Shown here piece after piece: positions 1-7,122 of a stretch of DNA of 64,000 bases (its first letter is position 1; each line of letters opens with the position of its first letter). The DNA lies in assembly GCF_001908185.1 (NCBI RefSeq), contig NZ_LGHM01000018.1, positions 1 to 64,000 on the forward strand, written 5' to 3'. Origin of the DNA: Bradyrhizobium sp. AS23.2 (lineage in GTDB: Bacteria > Pseudomonadota > Alphaproteobacteria > Rhizobiales > Xanthobacteraceae). The notes beneath the pieces were generated by a model. The model made no database searches and had not been told where the DNA came from. It saw only the letters and a program-made list of their open reading frames with translations. The translations under genes were made by a program, and so were the position numbers.

Positions 1-879
1 CGCAACCGCGCCCGACACCGGGTTCACCAGCCGCTGATACTGAACCGCAAAGATGTACGCGTTCGCGCCGGTCGGCATCGCCGCGAACAGCACGACCACG
101 CCGGCAGCAAGCGGCGGCAGGTTCAACAGCTTGGCGAGCAGGAAGGCGGCCGCCGGCATCGCCAGCAGTTTTAGCGCGCTCATGACGATGATGCCGAGCT
201 TCTCGCCCTTGACCTCGAAGCGAAACAGATTGATGCCGAGCGCAATCAGTGCTGCCGGCGATCCCGCCTGCGCGAGCAGTTCGATCGTCCTGTCGACGAC
301 GGGATTGAGGCCGGGGCCGGTGAGGCGCCAGACGACGCCGAAGCCGATCGCCAGCATCAGCGGATTGCGCGCGAGATCTGCCAGCACAGGCCGGATCACC
401 GACAGGGGCGAGCCGGTTTGCTTGCGGCTGACCAACTCCATCTGCAGGATGCCGCAGAGCCAGAGCAGGGGAGTGTTTACCGACAGGATCAGCGCCATTG
501 GTCCCGCGGCCTCGTTGCCAAGCGCCGAGAGCGTGAGCGGAATGCCCAGCATCACGATGTTGCCGTAGACCGAGCCGATCGCGAACACGACGCCGTCCTC
601 GCGGTCCTCGCGCCGCTCGCGCAGCAGGGCCGACAGCGCCAGCGCCGCGATCCAGGTGATGGCGAGGGCGCCGTAATAGGCGCCCCACATCCGGTAGGGG
701 CTGACATCGGGGAATTCCGACACGACGATGGTGCGGAACAGCAGGGCGGGAATGGCGATGCTGAAGGCGAATTCGGAGATGCCCTCGTGCGCGGTCTCGG
801 AGACGAAGCGAAACAGCACCGCCGCATAGCCGGCCGCGATCAGGGCAAAGACCGGCGCGACAATCAACACGGTGGCCAT
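1..879 (-). CDS. AEC family transporter (auxin efflux carrier type), C-terminus cut by window edge
   Basis: The reading frame runs from an ATG at 879 leftwards off the window edge, giving 293 residues without a stop. The product is a very hydrophobic inner-membrane protein with about ten predicted helices. The segments around IGSVYGNIVMLGIPLTLSAL and the late stretch with MPTGANAYIFA are typical of AEC permeases, which usually have about 310-320 residues, so perhaps 20 are missing. The family exports small organic acids or similar anions; the substrate cannot be read from sequence. It stands alone, with repeat-rich DNA upstream of its start. Confidence 0.8.
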   Translation of the reverse strand, partial: MATVLIVAPVFALIAAGYAAVLFRFVSETAHEGISEFAFSIAIPALLFRTIVVSEFPDVSPYRMWGAYYGALAITWIAALALSALLRERREDREDGVVFAIGSVYGNIVMLGIPLTLSALGNEAAGPMALILSVNTPLLWLCGILQMELVSRKQTGSPLSVIRPVLADLARNPLMLAIGFGVVWRLTGPGLNPVVDRTIELLAQAGSPAALIALGINLFRFEVKGEKLGIIVMSALKLLAMPAAAFLLAKLLNLPPLAAGVVVLFAAMPTGANAYIFAVQYQRLVNPVSGAVA

Positions 880-930
880 GCGACCCTCACCTGAAGGGGA
901 TATCCGCTGACCACCCCACACATCCCTAGT

Positions 931-1035
931 GATCGCATCATGCCGCTGTTTTGCCCGACGTGTCAAAGGAGTTTCGTAAAATCCGCAAACGGTCGCTTCC
1001 GCCCTCATTGGCTACTGTGCATGGGGTTGTTTTCG
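931..1035. repeat. Two-box intergenic element, copy 1
   Basis: Box 1 contains TTGCCCGACGTGTCAA (951-966) and box 2 contains ACTGTGCATGGGGTTG (1014-1029). Box 1 begins 59 nt before box 2. Two further copies in this window, near 14071-14153 and 50490-50573, keep both boxes and nearly the same distance while the middle diverges. Direction of any transcript is unknown. Confidence 0.7.
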
Positions 1036-1128
1036 CGTTTTTTGCCGGAGGGGCACGAGAGACCCACGCCGGACCCGATCTAGCCAGTTCTGCCAGAGGG
1101 TTAGCCGCAGTCTTCCCCACACACAGCT

Positions 1129-1246
1129 GTCATCCCCCGCGAAAGCGGGGGATCCAGTACGCCGCGGCCCCTCGGGGAACGTCAGACGCCTCTGGAATAC
1201 TGGGTCACCCGCCCCAGTGCGCAATTGCGCACAAGGCGGGTGACGA
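1129..1246. repeat. Palindromic intergenic repeat (family with CCCCGCGAAAGCGGGG-type arms)
   Basis: The element opens with a hairpin, CCCCCGCGAAAGCGGGGG, and closes with a second inverted repeat centred on GTGCGCAATTGCGCAC. Related copies lie at 27651-27770 and 29842-29946. Elements like this are scattered through Bradyrhizobium intergenic regions as far as I recall. Confidence 0.7.
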
Positions 1247-1377
1247 CAGCGGAGAAGATGCCAGCCTGACCGGCCTGTTGCCCAGAGCGCACAGCTCGCG
1301 GGTTTCGCTTTTCCGCGCGTTGCCAACCAACCGGCGTTCACCCACTATTCCCTCCGACTCGACATTTGGGAGGATCG

Positions 1378-1725
1378 ATGCCGGCCTTTCGCTTGAGAAC
1401 ATCGTTGGCTGCCGCAACCTTCGGGATTGCCATGGCCGTCCTGGTCCAGCCGGGCGCTGGCTTCGCCTATACGCCCGAACAGCAGCAGGCCTGCTCGCCC
1501 GACGCGATGCGGCTGTGCGGCGAGTTCGTTCCGAACGTCGACGCCATCACCGCCTGCATGATCCAGAAGAAGGCGCAGCTCTCGCCGCAATGCCGGGTCT
1601 ACTTCCGCCAGGGACCGGAGCCGGGCGAGGCCCGTGCCGGCAACCCGACCAAGCCGCACACCGCCAGGAAGAGCAGCAAGCCGGCTCCTAAGGCGAGCAA
1701 GAAGAAAAAGACCGAGCCAAGCTGA
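1378..1725 (+). CDS. Small secreted cysteine-containing protein with a lysine-rich tail
   Basis: The start is taken at the ATG at 1378 because GGGAGG lies a few bases upstream; a TTG at 1366 would put the ribosome site inside the gene. The 115-residue product has an N-terminal signal peptide (about residues 1-29, ending near GAGFA), then a short domain with four cysteines (in QQACSPDAMRLCGEF, ITACMIQ and PQCRVYF). It ends in a basic Ala/Ser/Lys-rich tail. Small exported proteins of this layout are common in Bradyrhizobium. The function is unknown; the cysteines probably form disulfides in the periplasm. Confidence 0.75.
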   Translation: MPAFRLRTSLAAATFGIAMAVLVQPGAGFAYTPEQQQACSPDAMRLCGEFVPNVDAITACMIQKKAQLSPQCRVYFRQGPEPGEARAGNPTKPHTARKSSKPAPKASKKKKTEPS

Positions 1726-2100
1726 GCGCTTCGTCGCCCGTTCCAATCGTGAAACTCCGTCATGCCCGGGTAAAAGCGCGAAGCGCGCTGGACATCCCGG
1801 GCATTCGCGTTTCAGGCGCCTTTGTGCACATTCGCGTGTGAATGGACATGAGCGCGGCGGCGATATCCTCCGATCGCGGGAGGCGTGACATCGTCTCGCA
1901 GCCCTGAGTCAAAATGACTGACATCAGCTACGCGACAGCCACCGGACTCCTTTTGTTCGCACGCACCGCGCGCATGCTTGCGGCGATTTCAGCGCTAGCG
2001 ATGGAAAAGGGTTTGCGCGGAGAGGTTGCGTTCCGGTTTTTCCCGCATTGCTGCCTGGAAAACGCACGAATGCCCGGGTGAAAGGCGTTTCATTGCGATT

Positions 2101-2131
2101 TGTGACTCATCGCACGGAGCAGTGTGACTCA
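2101..2131. promoter_or_regulatory. Direct repeat pair upstream of parA
   Basis: TGTGACTCA occurs at 2101-2109 and again at 2123-2131, a 22-bp offset that places both on about the same face of the helix. This suits a regulator binding as a tandem pair. No assay or family is implied. Confidence 0.35.
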
Positions 2132-2193
2132 AAAGCCAACACGTCTTGTTATTTCATGACTGCGACGCAACCGCCGGTAAATATTTCTTTCCC

Positions 2194-2211
2194 GAATCAG
2201 CGCGCTGATTC
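2194..2211. promoter_or_regulatory. Perfect 18-bp palindrome before parA
   Basis: GAATCAGCGCGCTGATTC is a perfect inverted repeat whose end lies 35 bp from the parA start codon. It could be an operator, perhaps for ParA autoregulation, or an mRNA hairpin. It does not resemble the usual chromosomal parS sequence. Confidence 0.45.
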
Positions 2212-2246
2212 ATTTTCGCCGCCTGGGGTCAACTGGAGGCCAAGGT

Positions 2247-2924
2247 ATGAACGTTATTGTTTTTGCATCGCGTAAAGGCGGCTCGGGCAAGAGTACCCTG
2301 GCCGCACATCTCGCCGCGCAGATCAAGGCGAGCAAGCAGGTCATGCTCGTGGACGCGGATCCGCAGGGCTCGCTCACGCTGTGGCACAAGCTGCGTGGCA
2401 CCAACGAGCCGCCGATCAAGGCTGCGGTGAACTCCGTCAGCGGCATCGTCTCCGCTGCCAAGCGCGACGGATATGAATGGGTGTTGATCGACACGCCGCC
2501 GAATCTGTCGGCCGTCGTCGACGACGCGATCAGGAACGCGACGATGGTGATCATTCCGGCGCGTCCCGGCGTGTTCGACGTCAACGCGGTGCAGGAAACG
2601 ATCCAGATGTGCCGCGCGGCGCGCAAGCCCTACGCGGTCGTGGTCAACGGGGCGCCGGCCCGTCGCGACGAGTCCGAAAGCCCGATCGTCACCATCGCCC
2701 GCGAAGCGCTGGCAAAATTCCGTGCTCCGGTCTGGGGCGGCCAGATCACCAACCGTTCGGACCTCTTGATGGCGCTGAGCCATGGCGAGGGTGCACGGGA
2801 ATATCAGGCCGAGAGCCGTGCGGCTCAGGAAATTGCAAGGCTGTGGGCGGCGATCGAGCGTTCGGTTAAGGCTATTCGCGGCACAGCGTCGGCATCCGGC
2901 GCAATGCACAAGCAGGCAGCATAA
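2247..2924 (+). CDS. Orphan ParA-family ATPase
   Basis: The 225-residue protein begins with a deviant Walker A motif, KGGSGKST (about residues 10-17), followed by VMLVDADPQGS and VLIDTPP, the Walker A' and B regions of the ParA/MinD/MipZ class. These ATPases dimerise on ATP and bind DNA or membrane to position DNA or protein cargo. No parB partner or parS lies next to it, so it is an orphan rather than the chromosomal parAB pair. The gene is flanked upstream by a perfect palindrome and downstream by a strong terminator, so it is probably transcribed alone. Its cargo cannot be inferred. Confidence 0.88.
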   Translation: MNVIVFASRKGGSGKSTLAAHLAAQIKASKQVMLVDADPQGSLTLWHKLRGTNEPPIKAAVNSVSGIVSAAKRDGYEWVLIDTPPNLSAVVDDAIRNATMVIIPARPGVFDVNAVQETIQMCRAARKPYAVVVNGAPARRDESESPIVTIAREALAKFRAPVWGGQITNRSDLLMALSHGEGAREYQAESRAAQEIARLWAAIERSVKAIRGTASASGAMHKQAA

Positions 2925-2949
2925 TTTTCATCATTCATTCCCCGGACGA

Positions 2950-2982
2950 AAAACGCGCAGCAGTCTGCGCGTTTTGCGTTTT
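2950..2982 (+). terminator. Intrinsic terminator after parA
   Basis: The 11-bp stem AAAACGCGCAG / CTGCGCGTTTT closes a four-base loop and is followed by GCGTTTTT. It lies about 25 bp past the parA stop. Confidence 0.8.
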
Positions 2983-3069
2983 TCGGGGATGATGACGAGA
3001 GCACGATCCGGACTCGAATCCGAAGGGATCGTGCTCAAGCAACAGAGTGGAGCGCGATGACGACGCGCC

Positions 3070-3216
3070 CTACGCCACCAGCAGCATGTAGAACACGATG
3101 ACCGGCGACAGCGTCAGGATCACCGACCAGATGCCGACGGACCAGAGAATGTCCGCGGTGGTAAAGCTCTGCTCTCCGGCGTCATAATGTGACACCGCTT
3201 CATTCCGACTATTCAC
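3070..3216 (-). CDS. Small single-pass membrane protein, 48 residues
   Basis: A GTG at 3216, preceded by a GGGGG stretch at a suitable distance, opens a 48-residue frame ending at 3070. The first half is polar (with YDAGEQSFTTADILW) and the second half is one hydrophobic segment, VGIWSVILTLSPVIVFYMLL. That is the layout of a small inner-membrane protein. I recall similar short proteins in Bradyrhizobium but cannot verify this. The alternative is a chance frame, but the split between a polar and a clean membrane half makes coding likely. Confidence 0.5.
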   Translation of the reverse strand: MNSRNEAVSHYDAGEQSFTTADILWSVGIWSVILTLSPVIVFYMLLVA

Positions 3217-3610
3217 AAACGCCCCCGCGATTTCTTCGCTTATGGACGTGAACGATAGGCGGGATGTTTTAAGATTCCGCCCGGCAAGCCAGTGCGCATT
3301 TGAACACAGGTGCTACCCACGGATTAACCATCCGCGTCAGCCGATCAGCCAGACGCGAAAGCCGTGGATGCGCCATGCCGCGGCCGCGAAGGTTCTTCGC
3401 GAGCGGTTAACCACGGGCGCGCCGTTTCACTCCTTCTCCTCCGCCGTCATTCCGGGGCGCGACGAAGTCGCGAGCCCGGAATCCATCGTTCGGCGAAGTT
3501 GGTGGATGAATGGATTCTCAGATGCGCAATTGCGCATCATAGCTCGCGCTGCGCGCGCCCCGGAATGACGACAAGTACTCCCCCGCACGCGGGGAGAGGC
3601 AAAGAAAGCG
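3217..3610. other. Intergenic region with one repeat
   Basis: The only structured content is the palindromic repeat at 3447-3570. The open frames on the plus strand read through that repeat and are not supported. Confidence 0.5.
3447..3570. repeat. Palindromic repeat (CATTCCGGGGCG family), copy 1
   Basis: It starts with TCATTCCGGGGCGCGACG and ends with the inverse, GCCCCGGAATGACG. The interior contains GGATTCTCAGATGCGCAA. Related copies occur at 19381-19485, 20659-20783 and 25445-25543. Confidence 0.75.
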
Positions 3611-4519
3611 CTACGCCGCCACCTGCATCCTTCGCTCGATCTCGCGATCGAGCGTGGCGGCGAGTTCGCTGCTGACTTCCACCATGGGCAGGCGCACTTC
3701 GGGGCTGTCGATCAGGCCGCATCGCCACAGCCAGTACTTCGCCGGCGCGGGGCTCGGTTCGGCGAACAACAGGCGCGTCAGCTCGGCGACCTCGTGCCAG
3801 CGTGCCAGCGCCGCATCGTGGTTGCCGCGCTTCAGCTCGGCATAGACGGCAGCGAACGTCGCGGTCTCGACATGGGCCGACAGCACGATGCCGCCGTCGG
3901 CGCCGTCGGTGAGCGCCTCGAAGTAGTTCGCATCCTCGCCGGTGAGCACGCGAAAACCCCTGGGTCTGTCGCGCAGCAGCGCGATCGATTGCTCGCGGTT
4001 CGCGCCGCAATCCTTCAGCCCGACGATGTTGGGGTGTTCGGCAAGCCGCAGCAGAGTCTGGTTGGTGATGTTGACCGAGGTGCGATAGGGGATGTTGTAG
4101 AGTGCGAGCGGCCAGGCGGCATGATCGGCGAGCGCCTCGAAATGTGCCAGGAGTCCGCGCTGCGACGGCCGCACATAATAGGGGCTCGCGATCAGATAGC
4201 CGTCGATCGGCCAGTCCGCGGTCTCGTCGAGACGATCCTTCAGCCGCGAAGTGTCCGCGCCTGACAGTCCGAGGCAGATCGGTAGCTTGCGGTGGCCGGC
4301 CGCCATCTCGTCGCGCACGACAGCGACGAGGCGCTCGAGCTCAGCCTCGCGCAGCGTCATGCCCTCACCGGAGGTCGCCCCCAGTATGAAGCCGTCGACG
4401 GCTTGTGTGCTGTAATGCCGCGTCAGCCGCCGCAGCGACGTCTCATCGAGACGACCGTCGCGAAACGGTGTCACCAGCGGCAGCCACAGCCCGTGCAAAT
4501 GATCTTGTAAACCGGTCAT
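3611..4519 (-). CDS. DapA/HTPA-synthase family class I aldolase
   Basis: The start is the ATG at 4519, which has AGAAGGAGAAGGAAC directly upstream. The 302-residue product is a TIM-barrel of the dihydrodipicolinate synthase family. Visible marks are GATSGEG (pyruvate carboxylate binding), the YNIPYRT tyrosine, and the Schiff-base lysine in NIVGLKDCGAN. The family condenses pyruvate with an aldehyde or cleaves such adducts. Members include HTPA synthase, N-acetylneuraminate lyase and keto-deoxy sugar-acid aldolases; the lysine-pathway enzyme is usually nearer 290-296 residues and may be elsewhere, so the substrate is uncertain. A terminator hairpin sits about 45 bp before the start. Confidence 0.85.
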   Translation of the reverse strand: MTGLQDHLHGLWLPLVTPFRDGRLDETSLRRLTRHYSTQAVDGFILGATSGEGMTLREAELERLVAVVRDEMAAGHRKLPICLGLSGADTSRLKDRLDETADWPIDGYLIASPYYVRPSQRGLLAHFEALADHAAWPLALYNIPYRTSVNITNQTLLRLAEHPNIVGLKDCGANREQSIALLRDRPRGFRVLTGEDANYFEALTDGADGGIVLSAHVETATFAAVYAELKRGNHDAALARWHEVAELTRLLFAEPSPAPAKYWLWRCGLIDSPEVRLPMVEVSSELAATLDREIERRMQVAA

Positions 4520-4565
4520 GTTCCTTCTCCTTCTCTGGAAGACCTGAGACGGAGGGCACATGAAA

Positions 4566-4590
4566 AAACCCCGTCCAGGCGGCGGGGTTT
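4566..4590 (-). terminator. Intrinsic terminator or attenuator before dapA-like gene
   Basis: The stem AAACCCCG / CGGGGTTT closes a nine-base loop, and on the minus strand it is followed by six T. It lies between a minus-strand promoter and the start codon at 4519, so it would stop part of the transcription into that gene. Confidence 0.6.
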
Positions 4591-4639
4591 TCGGGATTTG
4601 CTGCGATGACGAAGCTTATGAGCGCGCGCAGAAAACCGA

Positions 4640-4663
4640 GGTCCCCGGATGGGGGCCTTTTTT
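4640..4663 (+). terminator. Terminator-like hairpin, plus-strand orientation
   Basis: GGTCCCC / GGGGGCC around a four-base loop is followed by six T on the plus strand. No plus-strand gene ends here, so it may instead be a structural hairpin of the minus-strand RNA. Confidence 0.4.
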
Positions 4664-4699
4664 CGAGACGATTGCGCACGACTTCGTGATCATTGGTAA

Positions 4700-4728
4700 A
4701 TGATGCGGGGTATGCCCGGAACTGTCAA
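4700..4728 (-). promoter_or_regulatory. Sigma70-like promoter, minus strand
   Basis: TTGACA (4728-4723) and CATCAT (4705-4700) are separated by 17 bp. The -35 is consensus and the -10 matches at four of six positions. It would drive the candidate small RNA and possibly the dapA-like gene. Confidence 0.45.
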
Positions 4729-4759
4729 TACACGCGGAGGGCGAAAGCCAATTTGCATG

Positions 4760-4790
4760 AAAAAAAGCCGGGCCCAAGAGAGCCCGGCTT
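4760..4790 (-). terminator. Intrinsic terminator after the LysR gene
   Basis: A nine-base-pair stem, AAGCCGGGC / GCCCGGCTT, is followed on the minus strand by a long T run. It lies about 170 bp past the LysR stop codon and would end the trxB-lysR transcript. Confidence 0.7.
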
Positions 4791-4963
4791 GAGGTATTGG
4801 CCACGTGAGGCCGACACAATCACCTTCCAAGAGGGATTACTGAACTTCCGCGCCACTGGAGGAGGGGGACAAATGCGCAACGCGAACGTTCAGCGTGGAA
4901 ACATTATGGGCTCGCCTCACGCCATGCAGCAACCGTCCAGGTCGCATGTCAGTCATGCGGAAA

Positions 4964-5887
4964 TCAGGACGGCCAGCGCTGCGCCTTGCTCACCACGAAG
5001 TCGCGGAACACCTGCACGCGCGCGACCGTCTTCAGCTCCTCGGGATAGACGAAATACGTGTCGAGCTGGATCGAATCCGATTCACCGAAGAGCTGCACAA
5101 GCTTGCTCTGTTCCTCGACGAGATAGTCGGGCAGCGCCGCGATGCCGAGGCCCTGCTGGCAGGCGCGCACGAGGCCGAGGATGTTGTTGACCTTGAAATA
5201 GGCTTCGCGCGGACCCGAGCCGTTGCGCCCGGCTTCGATCAGCCAGTTGCGGTTCTGCAAGTGCGGCGCGAAGGTGCCGTCGGAGAGCGTGATGATGCGG
5301 TGCGAGTCGAGTTCTTCCAGCGTGCGCGGCGTGCCGAAGCGCTTGATGTATTCCGGCGAGCAATAGGCGTGGAAGCCCATCGCGAACAGCTTGCGCTGGA
5401 TGAGGTCCGGCTGCGTCGGCTTGCGGGTGCGGATCGCAACGTCCGCCTCGCGCATCGACAGGTCGAGCTCCTCGTCGGTGACGATCAGCGAGATGCGAAT
5501 CTCGGGATAGAGCGCGGTGAATTCGCCGAGCCGCGGGATCAGCCAATTGATGCCGACGCCGGGCGTGGTGGTGATCTTGAGATCGCCGCTCGGCCGCTCG
5601 CGGCTGTCGGTTAGTTTCGCGCGCGCCGCCTGGAGCTGCATGAACACGTCATGCGCGGTGCGGAACAGCAGGTCGCCCTGCTCGGTGAGGATCAGGCCGC
5701 GGGCGTGGCGGTGGAACAGCGAGACCGAGAGCTCCTGCTCCAGCGCGGAGACCTGGCGTGACACCGCCGATTGCGACAGGCCGAGCTGCTCTCCCGCATG
5801 CGTGAAGCTTCCCGCTTCCGCCGCCGCGTGAAACACCTTCAGCTTGTCCCAATCCATATCCGTAAATCCGTCGCGTGTTCGAGGCAT
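4964..5887 (-). CDS. lsrB: LysR-family regulator of the LsrB/VtlR type
   Basis: The 307-residue protein has an N-terminal winged helix (about residues 12-70, with AGSFTHAGEQLGLSQSAVSRQ) and a C-terminal substrate-binding-like domain. It starts 5 bp after trxB, so the two form an operon. Gene order and N-terminal sequence match what I recall of LsrB in Sinorhizobium and VtlR in Brucella, which sit beside trxB and control redox, cell-surface and small-RNA genes needed in the host. A shorter start at the internal MDWDKLKVF (near 5857) is possible. Two cysteines are visible (in HAYCSPEY and VRACQQ), relevant because LsrB is reported to be redox-sensing. The symbol is an inference from synteny. 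Confidence 0.75.
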   Translation of the reverse strand: MPRTRDGFTDMDWDKLKVFHAAAEAGSFTHAGEQLGLSQSAVSRQVSALEQELSVSLFHRHARGLILTEQGDLLFRTAHDVFMQLQAARAKLTDSRERPSGDLKITTTPGVGINWLIPRLGEFTALYPEIRISLIVTDEELDLSMREADVAIRTRKPTQPDLIQRKLFAMGFHAYCSPEYIKRFGTPRTLEELDSHRIITLSDGTFAPHLQNRNWLIEAGRNGSGPREAYFKVNNILGLVRACQQGLGIAALPDYLVEEQSKLVQLFGESDSIQLDTYFVYPEELKTVARVQVFRDFVVSKAQRWPS

Positions 5888-5892
5888 GATCT

Positions 5893-6855
5893 TTATTCCG
5901 CTGCCGCGCGCTCGCTGGCGCGCAGGGCCAGGAAACGTTCGGCTTCGAGAGCTGCCATGCAGCCGAGGCCGGCGGCCGTGACGGCCTGGCGATAGGTCTC
6001 GTCGGCAACGTCGCCGGCGGCGAACAGGCCTGGCACCGAAGTGGCGGTCGAGTTCGGGGCGACCTCGACATAGCCCGACGGTTTGAGCTTGACCTGGCCC
6101 TTCACGAGCTCGGTCGCCGGCGCATGGCCGATGGCGATGAAGACGCCGTCGGCCTTCAGCTTGGTGAGTGCGCCGGTCTTGACGTTCTTGAGGCGGACAT
6201 GGGTGACCTTGCTCGGATTGGAGTCACCGCAGATCTCGTGGATGGCGCTTTCCCAGACCACCTTGATCTTGGGGTGCTTGAACAGGCGCTCCTGCAGGAT
6301 CCGCTCGGCGCGGAAATGGTCGCGGCGGTGAACCACCGTCACCTGCGAGGCGAAATTGGTCAGGAACAATGCTTCTTCGACCGCGGTGTTGCCGCCGCCG
6401 ACCACGATCACTTCCTTGCCGCGGTAGAAGAAGCCGTCGCAGGTGGCGCAGGCCGAGACGCCGAAACCCTTGAAGGTCTCTTCGGAGGAAATCCCGAGCC
6501 AGCGCGCCTGGGCGCCGGTGGCGAGAACGACGGTGTCAGCGAGATAGACGTCACCGGAGTCGCAGGTGAGGCGGAACGGCCGCTGCGAGGTGTCGAGCTT
6601 GATCACCAGATCAGTCTTGATCTGGGTGCCCATATGCAGCGCCTGCTTCTCCATCTGTTCCATCAGCCAAGGGCCCTGGATCACGTCGGCGAAGCCCGGA
6701 TAGTTCTCGACGTCGGTGGTGATGGTGAGCTGGCCGCCCGGCTGGATGCCCTGGATCAGGATCGGCTCAAGCATCGCGCGCGCGGCGTAGATCGCCGCGG
6801 TGTAGCCGGCGGGGCCGGAGCCAATGATGACGACCTTAGCGTGGACAGCGGACAT
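5893..6855 (-). CDS. trxB: Thioredoxin reductase
   Basis: The 320-residue flavoprotein has the FAD-binding GSGPAGYTAA motif at about residues 12-21, the redox-active CATC at 136-139, an NADPH-binding GGGNTAVEEA segment, and the late FAD motif GLFAAGDVAD. This is the full low-molecular-weight thioredoxin reductase layout and normal length. It passes electrons from NADPH to thioredoxin in the cytoplasm. It is followed immediately by the LysR gene. The divergent lrp-like gene lies upstream, across a region with palindromic sites. Confidence 0.96.
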   Translation of the reverse strand: MSAVHAKVVIIGSGPAGYTAAIYAARAMLEPILIQGIQPGGQLTITTDVENYPGFADVIQGPWLMEQMEKQALHMGTQIKTDLVIKLDTSQRPFRLTCDSGDVYLADTVVLATGAQARWLGISSEETFKGFGVSACATCDGFFYRGKEVIVVGGGNTAVEEALFLTNFASQVTVVHRRDHFRAERILQERLFKHPKIKVVWESAIHEICGDSNPSKVTHVRLKNVKTGALTKLKADGVFIAIGHAPATELVKGQVKLKPSGYVEVAPNSTATSVPGLFAAGDVADETYRQAVTAAGLGCMAALEAERFLALRASERAAAE

Positions 6856-6965
6856 TTTGACGGACGCCTTTCACGGGGGATTTGCAGCGCGGGCGCGGAA
6901 CGTGCCGGGAGGGCCTTGCGGAGGCGCTGAAATATCAGAGCTAATCTAAGCCTTCTGGTGAGCCA

Positions 6966-6978
6966 TGCAAGAATTGCA
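6966..6978. promoter_or_regulatory. Palindromic site between trxB and lrp-like gene
   Basis: TGCAAGAATTGCA is a perfect inverted repeat with 5-bp arms around GAA. It lies about 110 bp upstream of trxB and is a possible operator for the neighbouring Lrp-type protein. Confidence 0.4.
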
Positions 6979-7027
6979 TTCCCAATCAGCGGATTTTTCC
7001 AACAAGGAACAAAAGTCGATTGGCGTG

Positions 7028-7050
7028 ATTGCGCAATAAAATTGCGCAAC
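7028..7050. promoter_or_regulatory. Tandem TTGCGCAA palindromes between trxB and lrp-like gene
   Basis: ATTGCGCAAT (7028-7037) is followed after three A by ATTGCGCAAC (7041-7050). The two self-complementary 8-mers are offset by 13 bp. With the site at 6966-6978 they form a plausible multi-site Lrp operator. Confidence 0.45.
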
Positions 7051-7122
7051 GGGGCGGGACTGGCTATGAGGATTGCATCAGACCCACCCGATACCGCCAT
7101 AAAGGCCAGGAGTTCCAATCAC

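Larger units (their letters stand above)
880..1377. other. Intergenic region carrying two repeat elements
   Basis: No convincing gene lies in this stretch. It contains one copy of the two-box element (about 931-1035) and one long imperfect palindrome (1129-1246). Short open frames on both strands here read through these repeats and are not credible. Confidence 0.6.
1726..2246. other. Intergenic region upstream of parA
   Basis: No gene is supported here. It has an inverted repeat around 1761-1805 (TGCCCGGG arms), a pair of TGTGACTCA direct repeats at 2101-2109 and 2123-2131, and a perfect palindrome at 2194-2211, the last two being described separately. Confidence 0.5.
4564..4693 (-). ncRNA. 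Candidate small RNA or transcribed leader upstream of dapA-like gene
   Basis: On the minus strand a sigma70-like promoter (TTGACA, 17 bp, CATCAT) would start a transcript near 4693. It passes a GC hairpin (4640-4657) and reaches a strong terminator at 4566-4590 with a run of six T, giving about 130 nt. This is the layout of a free small RNA, or of an attenuator for the gene that starts 45 bp further on. A 25-codon frame (start near 4690, beginning MITKSCAIVSKK) lies inside it and could be a leader peptide. No known RNA family was recognised. Confidence 0.35.
4520..4963. other. Intergenic region between lsrB-like gene and dapA-like gene
   Basis: There is no protein gene here. Three strong hairpins lie within 230 bp (4566-4590, 4640-4663, 4760-4790), plus a promoter-like sequence on the minus strand. 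See the separate entries. Confidence 0.5.

Noticed and set aside
1914..2081. A 55-codon plus-strand frame upstream of parA
   Set aside because: No ribosome site, no recognisable feature, and it ends in a repeat-like TGCCCGGG stretch.
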